From Kumtagia sp044326205 (GTDB lineage: Bacteria > Pseudomonadota > Alphaproteobacteria > Rhizobiales > Rhizobiaceae): DNA of 64,000 nucleotides. Positions 17,079-26,618 of this stretch are shown piece by piece. The translations under genes were made by a program, and so were the position numbers. The first letter of the stretch is position 1. Every line of letters starts with the position of its first letter. The notes beneath the pieces are model-generated. The model saw only the letters and a list, made by a program, of their open reading frames with translations. It was not told where the DNA came from and did not search any database. Location of the stretch: assembly GCF_044326205.1 (NCBI RefSeq), contig NZ_JBIRCY010000001.1, positions 124,001 through 188,000 on the forward strand, given 5' to 3'.

Positions 17079-18278
17079 TCAAGCCTTCTTCAGCACCTCG
17101 ACGCCGGGCAGTGGCTTGCCTTCCATCCATTCGAGGAACGCGCCGCCAGCGGTCGACACATAGCTGAAATCATCCGCCACACCGGCATGATTGAGCGCGG
17201 CCACCGTGTCGCCGCCGCCGGCCACCGACACCAGTCCGCCGGCCCTGGTCTCGGCCGCGGCGGCCTTGGCGGCAGCCACGGTCGCGGTATCGAAAGGCGC
17301 GACCTCGAAAGCGCCCAGCGGCCCGTTCCAGACCAGTGTGTTGGCGCGGCCGATCCATTCGACGATCTTTTCAACCGTCTTCGGGCCGACGTCGAGGATC
17401 ATGCCATCAGTCGGTATCTTTTCGATCGGCATCACCTCGTTCGCCGCGCCGGCCTTGAACTCCTTGGCCACCACGCCGTCCGACGGCAGGATGATGGCAC
17501 AGCCGGCGGTGGCCGCGTCGATCATGATCTGCTTGGCGGTGTCGGCGAGATCGTGCTCGCAGAGCGATTTGCCGACATTGGTGCCGCGCGCCGCGAGAAA
17601 AGTGTTGGCCATGCCGCCGCCGATCACCAGCGCGTCGACCTTCTTCACCAGGTTGGTCAAGAGGTCGATCTTGGTCGACACTTTTGCACCGCCGACGATG
17701 GCGACGACCGGACGCTTTGGATTGCCGAGGCCGGCATGCAGCGCGTCGAGTTCGGCCTGCATAGTGCGGCCGGCATGGGCAGGCAGGTGGCGCGCCAGTC
17801 CCTCGGTCGAGGAATGGGCGCGATGCGCGGCGGAGAAGGCGTCGTTGACGAAAATGTCGCCGTTCTTCGCCAGCGCCTCGGTAAACGCCTTGTCGTTTTT
17901 CTCCTCGCCCTTGTGGAAGCGGGTGTTTTCCAGCAGCAGAATGTCGCCGTCCTTCATCGCCGAGACCGCCGCCGCGGCCTTGTCGCCAATGCAGTCGGCG
18001 CTGAAACCCACTTTGCGGCCAATAATCTCGCTGGTGGCGCGGGCGATGGGCTCCAGCGAGAATTCCGGCGTTGGACCGTCCTTCGGCCGACCGAAATGCG
18101 CCAGTAGAATAACCTTGGCTCCCTTGTCGGCAAGCTCGGTGATCGTCGGCGCGACGCGCTCGATGCGGGTGGCGTCGGTCACCTTGCCGCCGGCGACCGG
18201 CACGTTCAAATCAACGCGGACGAGCACGCGCTTACCCTTTGCGTCGCCGATGTCGTCGAGGGTCTTGAAGGCGGTCAT
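17079..18278 (-). CDS. pgk: Phosphoglycerate kinase
   Basis: A 399-residue enzyme converting 1,3-bisphosphoglycerate and ADP to 3-phosphoglycerate and ATP. The signature RVLVRVDLNVPVAGGKV (residues 19-35) gives the substrate-binding Arg/Asp/Asn. LLLENTRFHKGEEKND and the GGAKVSTKI hinge segment follow. The ATP site is in the C-terminal half (VWNGPLGAFEVAPFDTAT, and the GGGDTVAA loop). The length is canonical. It is downstream of gap and tkt on the same strand, with an antiporter gene in between. Confidence 0.97.
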   Translation of the reverse strand: MTAFKTLDDIGDAKGKRVLVRVDLNVPVAGGKVTDATRIERVAPTITELADKGAKVILLAHFGRPKDGPTPEFSLEPIARATSEIIGRKVGFSADCIGDKAAAAVSAMKDGDILLLENTRFHKGEEKNDKAFTEALAKNGDIFVNDAFSAAHRAHSSTEGLARHLPAHAGRTMQAELDALHAGLGNPKRPVVAIVGGAKVSTKIDLLTNLVKKVDALVIGGGMANTFLAARGTNVGKSLCEHDLADTAKQIMIDAATAGCAIILPSDGVVAKEFKAGAANEVMPIEKIPTDGMILDVGPKTVEKIVEWIGRANTLVWNGPLGAFEVAPFDTATVAAAKAAAAETRAGGLVSVAGGGDTVAALNHAGVADDFSYVSTAGGAFLEWMEGKPLPGVEVLKKA

Positions 18279-18342
18279 CCAGCGTCTCCTAACTGATTTG
18301 GGCGGACATTATCGCGCCGCGCCGTCGATGCAAGGTGGCCTT

Positions 18343-20211
18343 TCAGCCGACAGTCGTGTCTTCCGGGGAGCGCGTTGCCGCAGGCGCCGGCGTCGTCGCA
18401 ACTGCCGATCTGTCGAAGCGCCGGCGGAGATAGGCCTTGATCCGGTCGCGTATTTCCGCCGCGCCGAAGAAGGCGGGTATCGCCGGCGGCAGCGTCGGCT
18501 CCAGCGCCACGCCGACGCTCATGATCCGTCCCTTCTCGTCCACGTCGCGCACGATCAGTTCGATCGTCCCGAGGTTTACCCGGTCCGCATATTCGGCATG
18601 TCCACCGAGCCTCGCCACCATCAGCGCGCCGATGGTCAGGCCGCGTTCCGGCTCCGCAAGCGTCGCTTCGTAGGCCGCTTCGAGGTCGGTCGCTGGTCGC
18701 GCCGGATCGACGGCAAAGGCGCCGAAGAAATCCTCGTCCTCTGGGTCGACCTCGGTGCGGCTGGCGAACAGCCGGTCGAGCAGCCGCGGATAGCGGTCCG
18801 GCACGAAGATGTAGACATGGTCGCCGGCGACCAGCCGGCCCGCATCCTGGAATTTGATCGAGCGGCCCTCACGCACCACCAGCGACGGCCGCGCCCAGCG
18901 CGGGATGCGTTGGCCCCGCAGCACCGGGCTGCCGGCAACCACCGTGTAAGCGAGCAGTTCATGATGCGCCGAACCGGGAAGCTCCAGCTCAACCTTCTGC
19001 AGCGGCCCCAGCCGCGCCGGCACGATCAGGCCGAGCCACCGCGCCAGCGGCCCCACCGTCCAGCCCTGCACGACCAGCGACACCAGCACGACGATGAAGG
19101 CAGTGTTGAAGATCATTCTTCCATGCTCCAGTCCGCCAAGGATCGGCGTAATGGCGAGCAGGATCGACACCGCGCCGCGCAGGCCAACCCAGGAGATGAA
19201 CGCCGTCTCCTGCCTGGGCATGCTGAACGGGATGAGGCAGAGCCACACCGCCAGCGGCCGTGCCACGAATATCAAGACAAGACCGAGCAGGACCCCCATA
19301 GGTAGGATCGGCAGGAACTGCGACGGCGTTGCGAACAGGCCGAGCACCAGGAACATGATGATCTGCGCCAGCCACGACATGCCGTCCTGGAATCGCTTCA
19401 GCACGGAGACGGCTCGGATGTCGGAATTGCCGGCGACCAGCCCCGCCAGATAGACGGCGAGGAAACCCGATCCGCCGATTGCGCCGGCCGCCGCGAAGAT
19501 CATCAGCGACAGCGTCAGCACGAAGATCGGCAGCAGGCCACTGTCGAGGTTGAGCCGATCGACCAGGCGCACGATGCCGTAACCGCCGGCGAAGCCGATG
19601 AAGCCGCCGACGACCATGTGGGTGACGAAGCCGATCACCAGGTCGAGCAGGATGACGTCGGCGTCGGGATTGGCGCCGATCGCGATCACCTCGACCAAGG
19701 TGATGGTGAGGAAGATGGCGATCGGATCGTTGGTGCCGGACTCGATTTCGAGCGTGGCGCGCACTCGCTCGCGCAGATTGATGTTGCCCGCGCGCAGGAG
19801 GAAGAACACGGCGGCGGCATCGGTCGACGCGACCGCCGCCCCGAGAAGAAAGGATTCCAGCCAGGACAGGCTTGTCAGGTAGAAAGCCGCGATCCCGAAC
19901 AGCAATGTCGTCAAGGCAACCCCAAGGGTAGCCAGGGTCAGTGCGGGCGCGGCCGCCTGGCGAAAGATCTTCAGTGGCGTACCGAAGCCGGAATCGAACA
20001 GGATGACGGCAAGCGCCAGTGAGCCGGCAAAATAAGCCAGTTGCGCGTTGTCGAATTCGATGCCGAGACCGTCGGTACCGCTGCCCAGCCCGATGGCCAA
20101 AAACAGCAGCAGCAGCGGAGCGCCAAAGCGGAAGGCGATCAGGCTCGAAAACGCGGCGGCGACCACAAGGGCCGCGCTGACCAGCGTTGCGAGATAGATT
20201 GCCTGATCCAT
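18343..20211 (-). CDS. K+/H+ antiporter, NhaP2/CvrA type
   Basis: A 622-residue monovalent cation/proton antiporter. Residues 1-400 form about 12-13 membrane helices, with the CPA-type acidic motif ASTDAAAVFFLLRA (near residue 130) and ESGTNDPIAIFLTI (near residue 160). Residues 405-480 look like a TrkA-C regulatory domain (ELLAYTVVAGSPVLRGQRIPRWARPSLVVREG), and residues 490-600 form a CorC/HlyC-like C-terminal domain ending in a variable tail. This layout is that of NhaP2 (CvrA), which expels K+ and supports cell-volume control. It lies 65 bp upstream of pgk and 154 bp after gap, an unusual guest in a glycolytic cluster. Confidence 0.88.
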   Translation of the reverse strand: MDQAIYLATLVSAALVVAAAFSSLIAFRFGAPLLLLFLAIGLGSGTDGLGIEFDNAQLAYFAGSLALAVILFDSGFGTPLKIFRQAAAPALTLATLGVALTTLLFGIAAFYLTSLSWLESFLLGAAVASTDAAAVFFLLRAGNINLRERVRATLEIESGTNDPIAIFLTITLVEVIAIGANPDADVILLDLVIGFVTHMVVGGFIGFAGGYGIVRLVDRLNLDSGLLPIFVLTLSLMIFAAAGAIGGSGFLAVYLAGLVAGNSDIRAVSVLKRFQDGMSWLAQIIMFLVLGLFATPSQFLPILPMGVLLGLVLIFVARPLAVWLCLIPFSMPRQETAFISWVGLRGAVSILLAITPILGGLEHGRMIFNTAFIVVLVSLVVQGWTVGPLARWLGLIVPARLGPLQKVELELPGSAHHELLAYTVVAGSPVLRGQRIPRWARPSLVVREGRSIKFQDAGRLVAGDHVYIFVPDRYPRLLDRLFASRTEVDPEDEDFFGAFAVDPARPATDLEAAYEATLAEPERGLTIGALMVARLGGHAEYADRVNLGTIELIVRDVDEKGRIMSVGVALEPTLPPAIPAFFGAAEIRDRIKAYLRRRFDRSAVATTPAPAATRSPEDTTVG

Positions 20212-20310
20212 GCCGATTTCGCTCCCTCATTCGCAAGATCGTCGATTCATGCAGAGTGCGGCGAAGACAAGGCGTTGGGCAACCGATTTGCGGCAAACGT
20301 ACCGGCAAAA

Positions 20311-20337
20311 CGAAAAACGCCCGGCCGAGGCCGGGCG
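20311..20337 (-). terminator. Rho-independent terminator of gap
   Basis: CGCCCGGCC (20318-20326) pairs perfectly with GGCCGGGCG (20329-20337). Read on the minus strand the hairpin is followed by TTTTTCGTTTT. It lies 29 bp after the gap stop codon. Confidence 0.88.
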
Positions 20338-20365
20338 CTCCGAATTTACGAATGCGTATCGGGAG

Positions 20366-21376
20366 TTAGGCGATCGTCTTGCCGAAGGTCGCGGTGACGT
20401 CGGCCATGCGGTTGGAGAAGCCCCATTCGTTGTCGTACCAGCCGAGGATGTTGACGAAATTGCCGTCCATCACCTTGGTCTGGTCGAGCAGGATGGTCGC
20501 CGAATGCGGATCGTGGTTGAGGTCGGACGACACCAGCGGATGGTTGGTGTAGGTCATGACGCCCTTCAGCTTGCCGTTGGAAGCCGCGATCAGCGCGTCG
20601 TTGACCTCTTGCACGGTGGTGTTGCGCTTGGCGACGAACTTCAGGTCGACCAGCGAGACGTTCGGGGTGGGCACGCGGATCGAGATGCCGTCCAGCTTGC
20701 CCTTAAGCTCCGGCAGCACGAGGCCGATTGCCTTGGCCGCCCCCGTCGAGGTCGGGATCTGCGAAAGTGCTGCGGCGCGGGCGCGGTAGAGATCCTTATG
20801 CATGGTGTCGAGCGTCGGCTGGTCGCCGGTGTAGGAATGGATGGTGGTCATCATTCCCTTCTCGATGCCTACCAACTCGTTCATGACCAGTGCCATCGGC
20901 GCCAGGCAGTTGGTGGTGCACGAGCCGTTCGAGATCACGACGTGATCCTTGCTGAGCTTATCGTGATTGATGCCGTAGACGACGGTCAGGTCGGCACCAT
21001 CGGCCGGAGCCGAGACGATGACGCGCTTGGCGCCAGCGGTGAGATGCGCCGAGGCCTTGTCCTTGGAGGTGAAGATGCCGGTGCATTCGAGCGCGATGTC
21101 GACGCCGAGATCCTTCCAGGGAAGCTGTGCCGGATCCTTGATCGCGGTCACCTTGAACTTTTCGGAGCCGATGCCGATGGAATCGCCGTCGACCGTTACC
21201 TCATGCGGGAACCTGCCGTGCACGCTGTCGTAGCGCAGCAGATGCGCGTTGGTCTCGACCGGGCCGAGATCGTTGACGGCCACGACGTCGATGTCCTTGC
21301 GGCCGGACTCATAGATGGCGCGCACGATGTTGCGGCCGATGCGGCCGAATCCGTTGATGGCAACTCTGACGGTCAT
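20366..21376 (-). CDS. gap: Type I glyceraldehyde-3-phosphate dehydrogenase
   Basis: A 336-residue glycolytic enzyme oxidising glyceraldehyde 3-phosphate with NAD+ and phosphate. The Rossmann motif NGFGRIGRNIVRA starts at residue 8, and the active-site SNGSCTTNCLAP (near residue 152) holds the catalytic cysteine. The catalytic histidine follows in the MMTTIHSYTGDQ segment. The C-terminal YDNEWGFSNRMADV is canonical. The ATG has an AGGAGGAATTTC leader. It is followed by its own terminator, so pgk is probably transcribed separately. Confidence 0.97.
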   Translation of the reverse strand: MTVRVAINGFGRIGRNIVRAIYESGRKDIDVVAVNDLGPVETNAHLLRYDSVHGRFPHEVTVDGDSIGIGSEKFKVTAIKDPAQLPWKDLGVDIALECTGIFTSKDKASAHLTAGAKRVIVSAPADGADLTVVYGINHDKLSKDHVVISNGSCTTNCLAPMALVMNELVGIEKGMMTTIHSYTGDQPTLDTMHKDLYRARAAALSQIPTSTGAAKAIGLVLPELKGKLDGISIRVPTPNVSLVDLKFVAKRNTTVQEVNDALIAASNGKLKGVMTYTNHPLVSSDLNHDPHSATILLDQTKVMDGNFVNILGWYDNEWGFSNRMADVTATFGKTIA

Positions 21377-21581
21377 GAAATTCCTCCTGTCGCGGTAAAG
21401 GCGCGGCTACGCTTGGGAATGGTGCCGCCCGCTTCTTAGCGTCGGGCGGGCAAAGAATCCATATGCCGGAAGGGCGAATTTAAATCGATTAGCACCTGGT
21501 ACAGCGCTTTATTCCGCCTGCCCGGCATGCGACATCGCGGCGCATGACGGGCGCCGCGAGCCAAAGGTGGAACGGAAGCCG

Positions 21582-23573
21582 CTACTTCTTGTGCAGACGC
21601 TTCTCGACCGCATCGACGGTCGCGCCGGCTGTGATGCCGAAATGCGGGTAGAGCTGCTCGATCGATCCGGACGCGCCAAAACCGTGCATGCCGATGAAGA
21701 TGCCGTCGAGGCCGATGAAACGGTCCCAGCCGAGCCTTATGCCGGCCTCGATCGCCACTTTTACCTTGGCCTTGCCGATCAGCGCGGCCTTGTATTCCTC
21801 CGACTGTTCCTCGAACAGTTCGAAGCAAGGCACCGAGACGACCCGCGTCGGATGGCCGTGCTGCTGCAGCAGGGTGCGGGCAGCAACCGCGATCTCGACC
21901 TCGGAACCGGTGGCGAAGATCGTCACGGCCGTCTCGCCGTCGGCGGTGGCAAGCTCGTAGGCGCCCAGCCGGCACGGGTTCTCCTCGTTGAACTCGGTAC
22001 GCAGCGCCGGCAGGTTCTGGCGGGTCAGCGCCAGCGTCGACGGGGTCTTCGTGCTCTCCAGCGCGATCTGCCAGCATTCGGCCGCCTCGGTGGCGTCGGC
22101 CGGACGCATGACCAGATGGTTGGGGATGGCCCGCAGCGCCGCAAGGTGCTCGACCGGCTGGTGGGTCGGGCCGTCCTCGCCGAGGCCGATGGAATCATGG
22201 GTCATCACGAAGATGGTGCGGATGCCCATCAGCGACGCCAGCCGCATCGATGGCCGCGCATAGTCGGAGAAACACATGAAGGTGCCGCCATAGGGGATGA
22301 CGCCGCCATGCAGCGTCAGGCCGTTCATGGCCGCCGCCATACCATGCTCGCGGATGCCGTAGTGGACGTAACGGTTGCCGTAGTTCCCCGCCGAGATCGC
22401 GTTGGTCTGGCTGGTCTTGGTGTTGTTGGAGCCGGTCAGGTCGGCCGAGCCGCCGATGGTCTCGGGCACCACGCCGTTGATCACCTCCAGCGCCATCTCG
22501 CTCGACTTGCGGGTCGCGACCTTCGGCTTGTCGACGGCAAGCTTCTTCTTGTAGGCGGCGATCGCCTCGTCAAAGCCGACCGGCAGGTCGCCGCGCATGC
22601 GCCGCTCGAATTCGGCGCGCGTGTCGGCGCCGCTTCCGGCCAACCGCGCTTCCCAGTCCTTGCGGCTCTTCGCCGAGTTTAGGCCCGCCAGCCGCCAGGC
22701 GTCGAGGACGTCGGAAGGGACCTCGAAGGGCGCAAACTCCCAGCCCAGAGCCTTGCGGGTCGCGGCGATCTCGTCCTTACCAAGCGGCGACCCGTGGGCA
22801 GCCTTGGTGCCGGCCTTGGTCGGCGCGCCGAAACCGATGGTGGTCTTGCAAGCAATCAGGGTCGGACGGTCGGATTTCTGCGCCTGCTCGATGCAATTGG
22901 CAATGGCTTCCGGGTCGTGGCCGTCGCAGGCCAGCGTGTTCCAGCCGCTGGCGGCGAAACGCGCGCCCTGGTCGGTCGAATCGGCCAGCGACACCGCGCC
23001 GTCGATCGAGATGTTGTTGTGGTCCCAGAACACGGTCAGCTTGTTGAGCTTCAGATGGCCGGCCAGCGCCAGCGCCTCCTGGCTGATGCCCTCCATCAGG
23101 CAACCATCGCCGGCGATCACATAGGTGTGGTGGTCGACCAGCCCGTCACCGAACTGCGCATTGAGGATGCGCTCGGCCAGCGCCATGCCGACGCTGTTGC
23201 CGAAACCTTGCCCGAGCGGGCCGGTGGTGGTCTCGATGCCGGCGGCATGGCCGTATTCCGGATGGCCGGCGGTCTTGGAGCCGAGTTGGCGGAAATTCTT
23301 GATCTCGTCGATGGTGATGTCCTCGTAGCCGGTCAGATAGAGCAACGAGTAGAGCAGCATCGAACCGTGACCGGCGGACAGAATGAAGCGGTCGCGGTCG
23401 GGCCAATGGGGATTCTTCGGATCGTATTTCAGGAAGCGCGTGAACAGTACCGTGGCGATGTCGGCGCAACCCATCGGCAGGCCGGGATGCCCGGAATTCG
23501 CCTTCTCGACGGCATCCATGGACAGGAAGCGGATCGCATTGGCCATGCGGTCGTGCTTTTCGCGGCTCGTCAT
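21582..23573 (-). CDS. tkt: Transketolase
   Basis: A 663-residue thiamine-diphosphate enzyme moving two-carbon units in the pentose phosphate pathway (Calvin cycle in some relatives). Substrate and cofactor motifs are present: SGHPGLPMGCAD (near residue 27), the ThDP motif GDGCLMEG...N (near residue 155), and DSIGLGEDGPTHQPVEHLAALR (near residue 470). The C-terminal domain closes with HFGITAGATVDAVEKRL. The ATG at 23573 was chosen over an upstream in-frame start because GGAG lies 7 bp before it and homology starts at this point. It lies 205 bp upstream of gap. Confidence 0.95.
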   Translation of the reverse strand: MTSREKHDRMANAIRFLSMDAVEKANSGHPGLPMGCADIATVLFTRFLKYDPKNPHWPDRDRFILSAGHGSMLLYSLLYLTGYEDITIDEIKNFRQLGSKTAGHPEYGHAAGIETTTGPLGQGFGNSVGMALAERILNAQFGDGLVDHHTYVIAGDGCLMEGISQEALALAGHLKLNKLTVFWDHNNISIDGAVSLADSTDQGARFAASGWNTLACDGHDPEAIANCIEQAQKSDRPTLIACKTTIGFGAPTKAGTKAAHGSPLGKDEIAATRKALGWEFAPFEVPSDVLDAWRLAGLNSAKSRKDWEARLAGSGADTRAEFERRMRGDLPVGFDEAIAAYKKKLAVDKPKVATRKSSEMALEVINGVVPETIGGSADLTGSNNTKTSQTNAISAGNYGNRYVHYGIREHGMAAAMNGLTLHGGVIPYGGTFMCFSDYARPSMRLASLMGIRTIFVMTHDSIGLGEDGPTHQPVEHLAALRAIPNHLVMRPADATEAAECWQIALESTKTPSTLALTRQNLPALRTEFNEENPCRLGAYELATADGETAVTIFATGSEVEIAVAARTLLQQHGHPTRVVSVPCFELFEEQSEEYKAALIGKAKVKVAIEAGIRLGWDRFIGLDGIFIGMHGFGASGSIEQLYPHFGITAGATVDAVEKRLHKK

Positions 23574-23660
23574 GCGGGATCTCCGAGAGCTTGGGGGGAA
23601 TGGACTTTCCAAAAGCAATGGACACATGACCGTTGTCAAGTCGCTTTCAGCATGGCTGTT

Positions 23661-24560
23661 CTAGGCGCGCTGCTCGCGCTTGAGGAAGTCGACGAACGCA
23701 CGCAGCGGGCCGGGCATGTGGCGGCGGCTGTGATAGTAGAGGAACGGCCCCGAGAACGGCGGCAGCCAGTCGTCCAGCACACGCTCCAGCGCGCCCGAGG
23801 CCAGTTCGGCGGCAATAAACCCTTCGAAGGTGCAGAGGATGCCCAACCCGTCGACGGCGGCCGCGATTTCCAGGTCGCCGTTGCTGGAGACCAGCGGCCC
23901 GTGCGGCACGACCTTGACCGCCTCGCCGTCGCGCTCGAATTCCCATGACAGCGCAGCGCCACTCGCAAAGCGGTGACGGATACAGGCATGATCGAGCAGG
24001 TCGCGCGGATGTGCGGGGCGGCCGTGCGCCGCGAAATAGGCCGGAGAGGCGGCGGCGACATAACGCTGCCGGCGCGGACCGATCGGCACGGCGATCATAT
24101 CGCGCTCCAGCCGCTCGTCGTAACGCACGCCGGCGTCGAAGCCGGCCGCCAGCACATCGATGAACGTATCCTCCGCCATCACTTCCAGCACGATGTCCGG
24201 ATGCTGGCGCAAAAAGCGCGTGACCAGTCGCGGCAGCACAATGCGCGCCACCACCGTCGGCACGTTGAGCCTGAGCGTGCCGATCGGGCTGTCGCGAAAA
24301 CTGTTGACGGCATCGACCGCCGCGCCGACCTCGCCCAGCGCCGGCGCAAGCCGCTCCAGCAGCCGGTTGCCGGCCTCGGTCAGCGTCACGCTGCGGGTCG
24401 TGCGCTGTATGAGGCGCACGCCGAGGTTTTTTTCCAGCCGGCGCAACGCTTCGCTCAGCGACGACGCCGACACGCCCCGCGTGATCGCCGCGGCGCGAAA
24501 TCCGCCGGCGCGCGCCACGGCGGCAAAGGCATCGAGATCGGCAAGGTCGGGCATCGCCAT
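23661..24560 (-). CDS. LysR family transcriptional regulator
   Basis: A 299-residue regulator. The winged HTH is at residues 5-65 (DLDAFAAVARAGGFRAAAITRGVSASSLSEALRRLEKNLGVRL). The periplasmic-binding-protein-like effector domain covers about residues 90-290 (GTLRLNVPTVVARIVLPRLV). It is divergent from the aldo/keto reductase gene with 104 bp between the starts, the classic arrangement in which a LysR protein controls the neighbour and itself. The effector is unknown. Confidence 0.93.
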   Translation of the reverse strand: MAMPDLADLDAFAAVARAGGFRAAAITRGVSASSLSEALRRLEKNLGVRLIQRTTRSVTLTEAGNRLLERLAPALGEVGAAVDAVNSFRDSPIGTLRLNVPTVVARIVLPRLVTRFLRQHPDIVLEVMAEDTFIDVLAAGFDAGVRYDERLERDMIAVPIGPRRQRYVAAASPAYFAAHGRPAHPRDLLDHACIRHRFASGAALSWEFERDGEAVKVVPHGPLVSSNGDLEIAAAVDGLGILCTFEGFIAAELASGALERVLDDWLPPFSGPFLYYHSRRHMPGPLRAFVDFLKREQRA

Positions 24561-24664
24561 TGTTCGTTCATCCGCACAAACTGTTCCGCATTGCCCGGAT
24601 TATCGCACGAAACGACAGGGCGCATATAGAGTCGACAGCACCTGCGATCGAAAGGAAAACCGCA

Positions 24665-25660
24665 ATGCAAAAGCGTCCATTGGGCAAGACAGGCCCGCTC
24701 GTCTCCGCTCTCGGCCTCGGCTGCATGGGCATGTCCGATCTCTACGGACCGTCCGACCGCGCCGAAAGCATCGCCACGATCCACGCCGCGCTCGAAGCCG
24801 GCATCAACCTGCTCGACACCGGCGATTTTTACGGCATAGGCCACAACGAGATGCTGATTGCAGAGGCGCTGGCCGGCGGCAAGCGCGACGAAGCCGTCAT
24901 CAGCGTGAAATTCGGCGGCATGCGCGATCCCGCCGGCAATTTCATCGGCTTCGACACCCGTCCCGTGGCGATCAAGAATTTTGCCGCCTATTCGCTGAAG
25001 CGGCTGGGCGTCGACCACATCGACATTTACCGGCCGGCGCGCCTGGACCCGAACGTGCCGATCGAAGACACGGTCGGCGCCATCGCCGACCTGATCAAGG
25101 CCGGCTATGTCGGTCACATCGGCCTCTCCGAAGTCGGCTCCGAGACGATCCGGCGCGCCGCCGCGATGCATCCCATCGTCGACCTGCAGATCGAATATTC
25201 GCTGATCTCGCGCGGCATCGAGACCGGCATCTTGCAGACCTGCCGTGAACTCGGCATCGGCATCACCGCCTATGGCGTGCTGTCGCGAGGCCTGATCAGC
25301 GGCCACTGGAGCAAGGACCGCAAGGTCGAACGCGATTTTCGTGCCCACAGCCCGCGCTTCCAGGGCGACAACCTCGACCGGAACCTGGCCCTGGTGGAGG
25401 CGTTGCGCAGGGTCGCCGAGGCGAAGGGCGTGTCGGTTGCCCAGATCGCCATCGCCTGGGTCGCCGCGCAGGGCGACGACATCGTGCCGCTGGTCGGCGC
25501 CCGCCGTCGCGACCGGCTAGCGGAAGCGCTGGGCGCGCTGGCGGTGACGTTGACCGCGGCCGATCTCGCGGCAATCGAGCAAGCCGTACCAAAAGACGCC
25601 GCTGCCGGCGAACGTTATGCTTCGGCACAGATGGCCATGCTCGACAGCGAAAGGGCCTGA
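24665..25660 (+). CDS. Aldo/keto reductase family protein with altered catalytic His
   Basis: A 331-residue (beta/alpha)8 protein of the AKR superfamily, close to the IolS/YakC group (LGKTGPLVSALGLGCMGMSDLYG). Asp51, Tyr56 and Lys82 of the catalytic tetrad are present (LLDTGDFYG, SVKFGG). The histidine expected in the motif YYQHRVDP reads YRPARLDP, with Ala125 in its place. The C-terminal NADPH-binding segment (IVPLVGARRRDRLAEALGAL) is intact. Reduction of normal carbonyls may be weakened or changed. The start follows AAAGGAAAACCGCA. It is probably regulated by the divergent LysR protein. Confidence 0.9.
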   Translation: MQKRPLGKTGPLVSALGLGCMGMSDLYGPSDRAESIATIHAALEAGINLLDTGDFYGIGHNEMLIAEALAGGKRDEAVISVKFGGMRDPAGNFIGFDTRPVAIKNFAAYSLKRLGVDHIDIYRPARLDPNVPIEDTVGAIADLIKAGYVGHIGLSEVGSETIRRAAAMHPIVDLQIEYSLISRGIETGILQTCRELGIGITAYGVLSRGLISGHWSKDRKVERDFRAHSPRFQGDNLDRNLALVEALRRVAEAKGVSVAQIAIAWVAAQGDDIVPLVGARRRDRLAEALGALAVTLTAADLAAIEQAVPKDAAAGERYASAQMAMLDSERA

Positions 25661-25862
25661 ACGCCCGTCGCCGCACCCCTGATTAGAAAATTCCGGCGCC
25701 CTCGCCACCTATTGGCGTGGGTGCCGGCATTGCTGCGCCGGTTAAGCAGGGGATAGGTCAGCCGGCGTGTTGACTGGCAATTGACACGGTGCCTAATCTT
25801 TCCCGGGTAAACTGTTATTATCCGTCAATGATTCGGGGATTGGCGGAATTTCGACGGGTGCC

Positions 25863-26135
25863 ATGACCGGGGAAACGACGCTACGGGAAGTCATCATCCG
25901 CCTGGGCAAGGCGATGGACTTGCTCGAACATGCGGCGGCCGGGCGGCTCGAAAGCGAACAGGACTATTCCGAAGCCGAGGCCGAAGTGCAGCGCATGAAC
26001 GCCGACCGCAGCCGGCTGGCGCAGGAACTCGACCTCTCCGAAGCGCGCGCCGAGCGGCTGGAGGAAGCCAACAAGGAAGTGTCCCGGCGTCTGGTGACCG
26101 CGATGGAGACCATCCGCGCGGTTCTCGACAGGTAG
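25863..26135 (+). CDS. DUF4164 coiled-coil protein
   Basis: A 90-residue protein, almost entirely a charged coiled coil (heptads across residues 5-85, rich in Glu, Arg, Leu and Ala), of the DUF4164 family that sits directly before zapA in Rhizobiales. It ends 6 bp before the zapA start, so the two are co-transcribed. A role beside ZapA at the division ring is suggested by context only. Confidence 0.8.
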   Translation: MTGETTLREVIIRLGKAMDLLEHAAAGRLESEQDYSEAEAEVQRMNADRSRLAQELDLSEARAERLEEANKEVSRRLVTAMETIRAVLDR

Positions 26136-26141
26136 GTTCCC

Positions 26142-26507
26142 ATGGCCCAGGTGACGGTCTCGATCGACGGCAAGACCTATCGGATGGCTTGCGACGAAGG
26201 CCAGGAAGAACATCTTCTCGACCTTGCCCAGCGCTTCGACCGCTACGTCTCGCATCTCAAGGATTCCTTCGGCGAGATCGGCGACCAGCGGCTGACCGTC
26301 ATGTCCGGCATCATGGTCATGGACGAACTGACCGAGTTGCAGAAGCGCGTGAAAGGCATGGAGAGCGAGATCATGACGCTCCGCAAGACCCGCGACGACG
26401 CGCTGATGAAGGCCGACAAGAACGACGCCGCGCTGACCGGCGCGCTGGCCGGCCTCGCCCAGCGCATGGAGACCCTGGCGGGCCGGCTCGCCGTCAAGAA
26501 GGACTGA
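26142..26507 (+). CDS. zapA: Cell division protein ZapA
   Basis: A 121-residue FtsZ-ring stabiliser. The N-terminal beta/alpha head (residues 1-50: VTVSIDGKTYRMACDEGQEEHLLDLAQRF) matches the ZapA fold. The rest is a long coiled coil (residues 65-118) that mediates the antiparallel tetramer. ZapA bundles FtsZ filaments in the cytoplasm at mid-cell. It is coupled to the upstream DUF4164 gene. Confidence 0.9.
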   Translation: MAQVTVSIDGKTYRMACDEGQEEHLLDLAQRFDRYVSHLKDSFGEIGDQRLTVMSGIMVMDELTELQKRVKGMESEIMTLRKTRDDALMKADKNDAALTGALAGLAQRMETLAGRLAVKKD

Positions 26508-26618
26508 GCGTTTTCGGCCTGTCCTCCCCGCACTTCGCGCTCGACGCCATTCCTACATTCTGCAACACTTTAGCCCGACCGGCGTGGATGCCGCGTCCAT
26601 GTGGTGAGCGGGGTGGAT

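Noticed and set aside
17191..19305. 704-aa plus-strand frame across pgk and the antiporter
   Set aside because: It overlaps two clearly recognised minus-strand genes and shows Ser/Arg/Ala-rich shadow composition.
20148..20365. Short plus-strand frames between the antiporter and gap
   Set aside because: They cross the gap terminator hairpin and have no conserved features.
21520..21560. GC hairpin downstream of tkt as a terminator
   Set aside because: The stem is plausible but no T-run follows on the minus strand, so it is not listed as a terminator.
26508..26618. A 6S RNA gene after zapA, as in some proteobacteria
   Set aside because: Only 111 bp are available before the hydrolase gene and no long bulged hairpin is visible.
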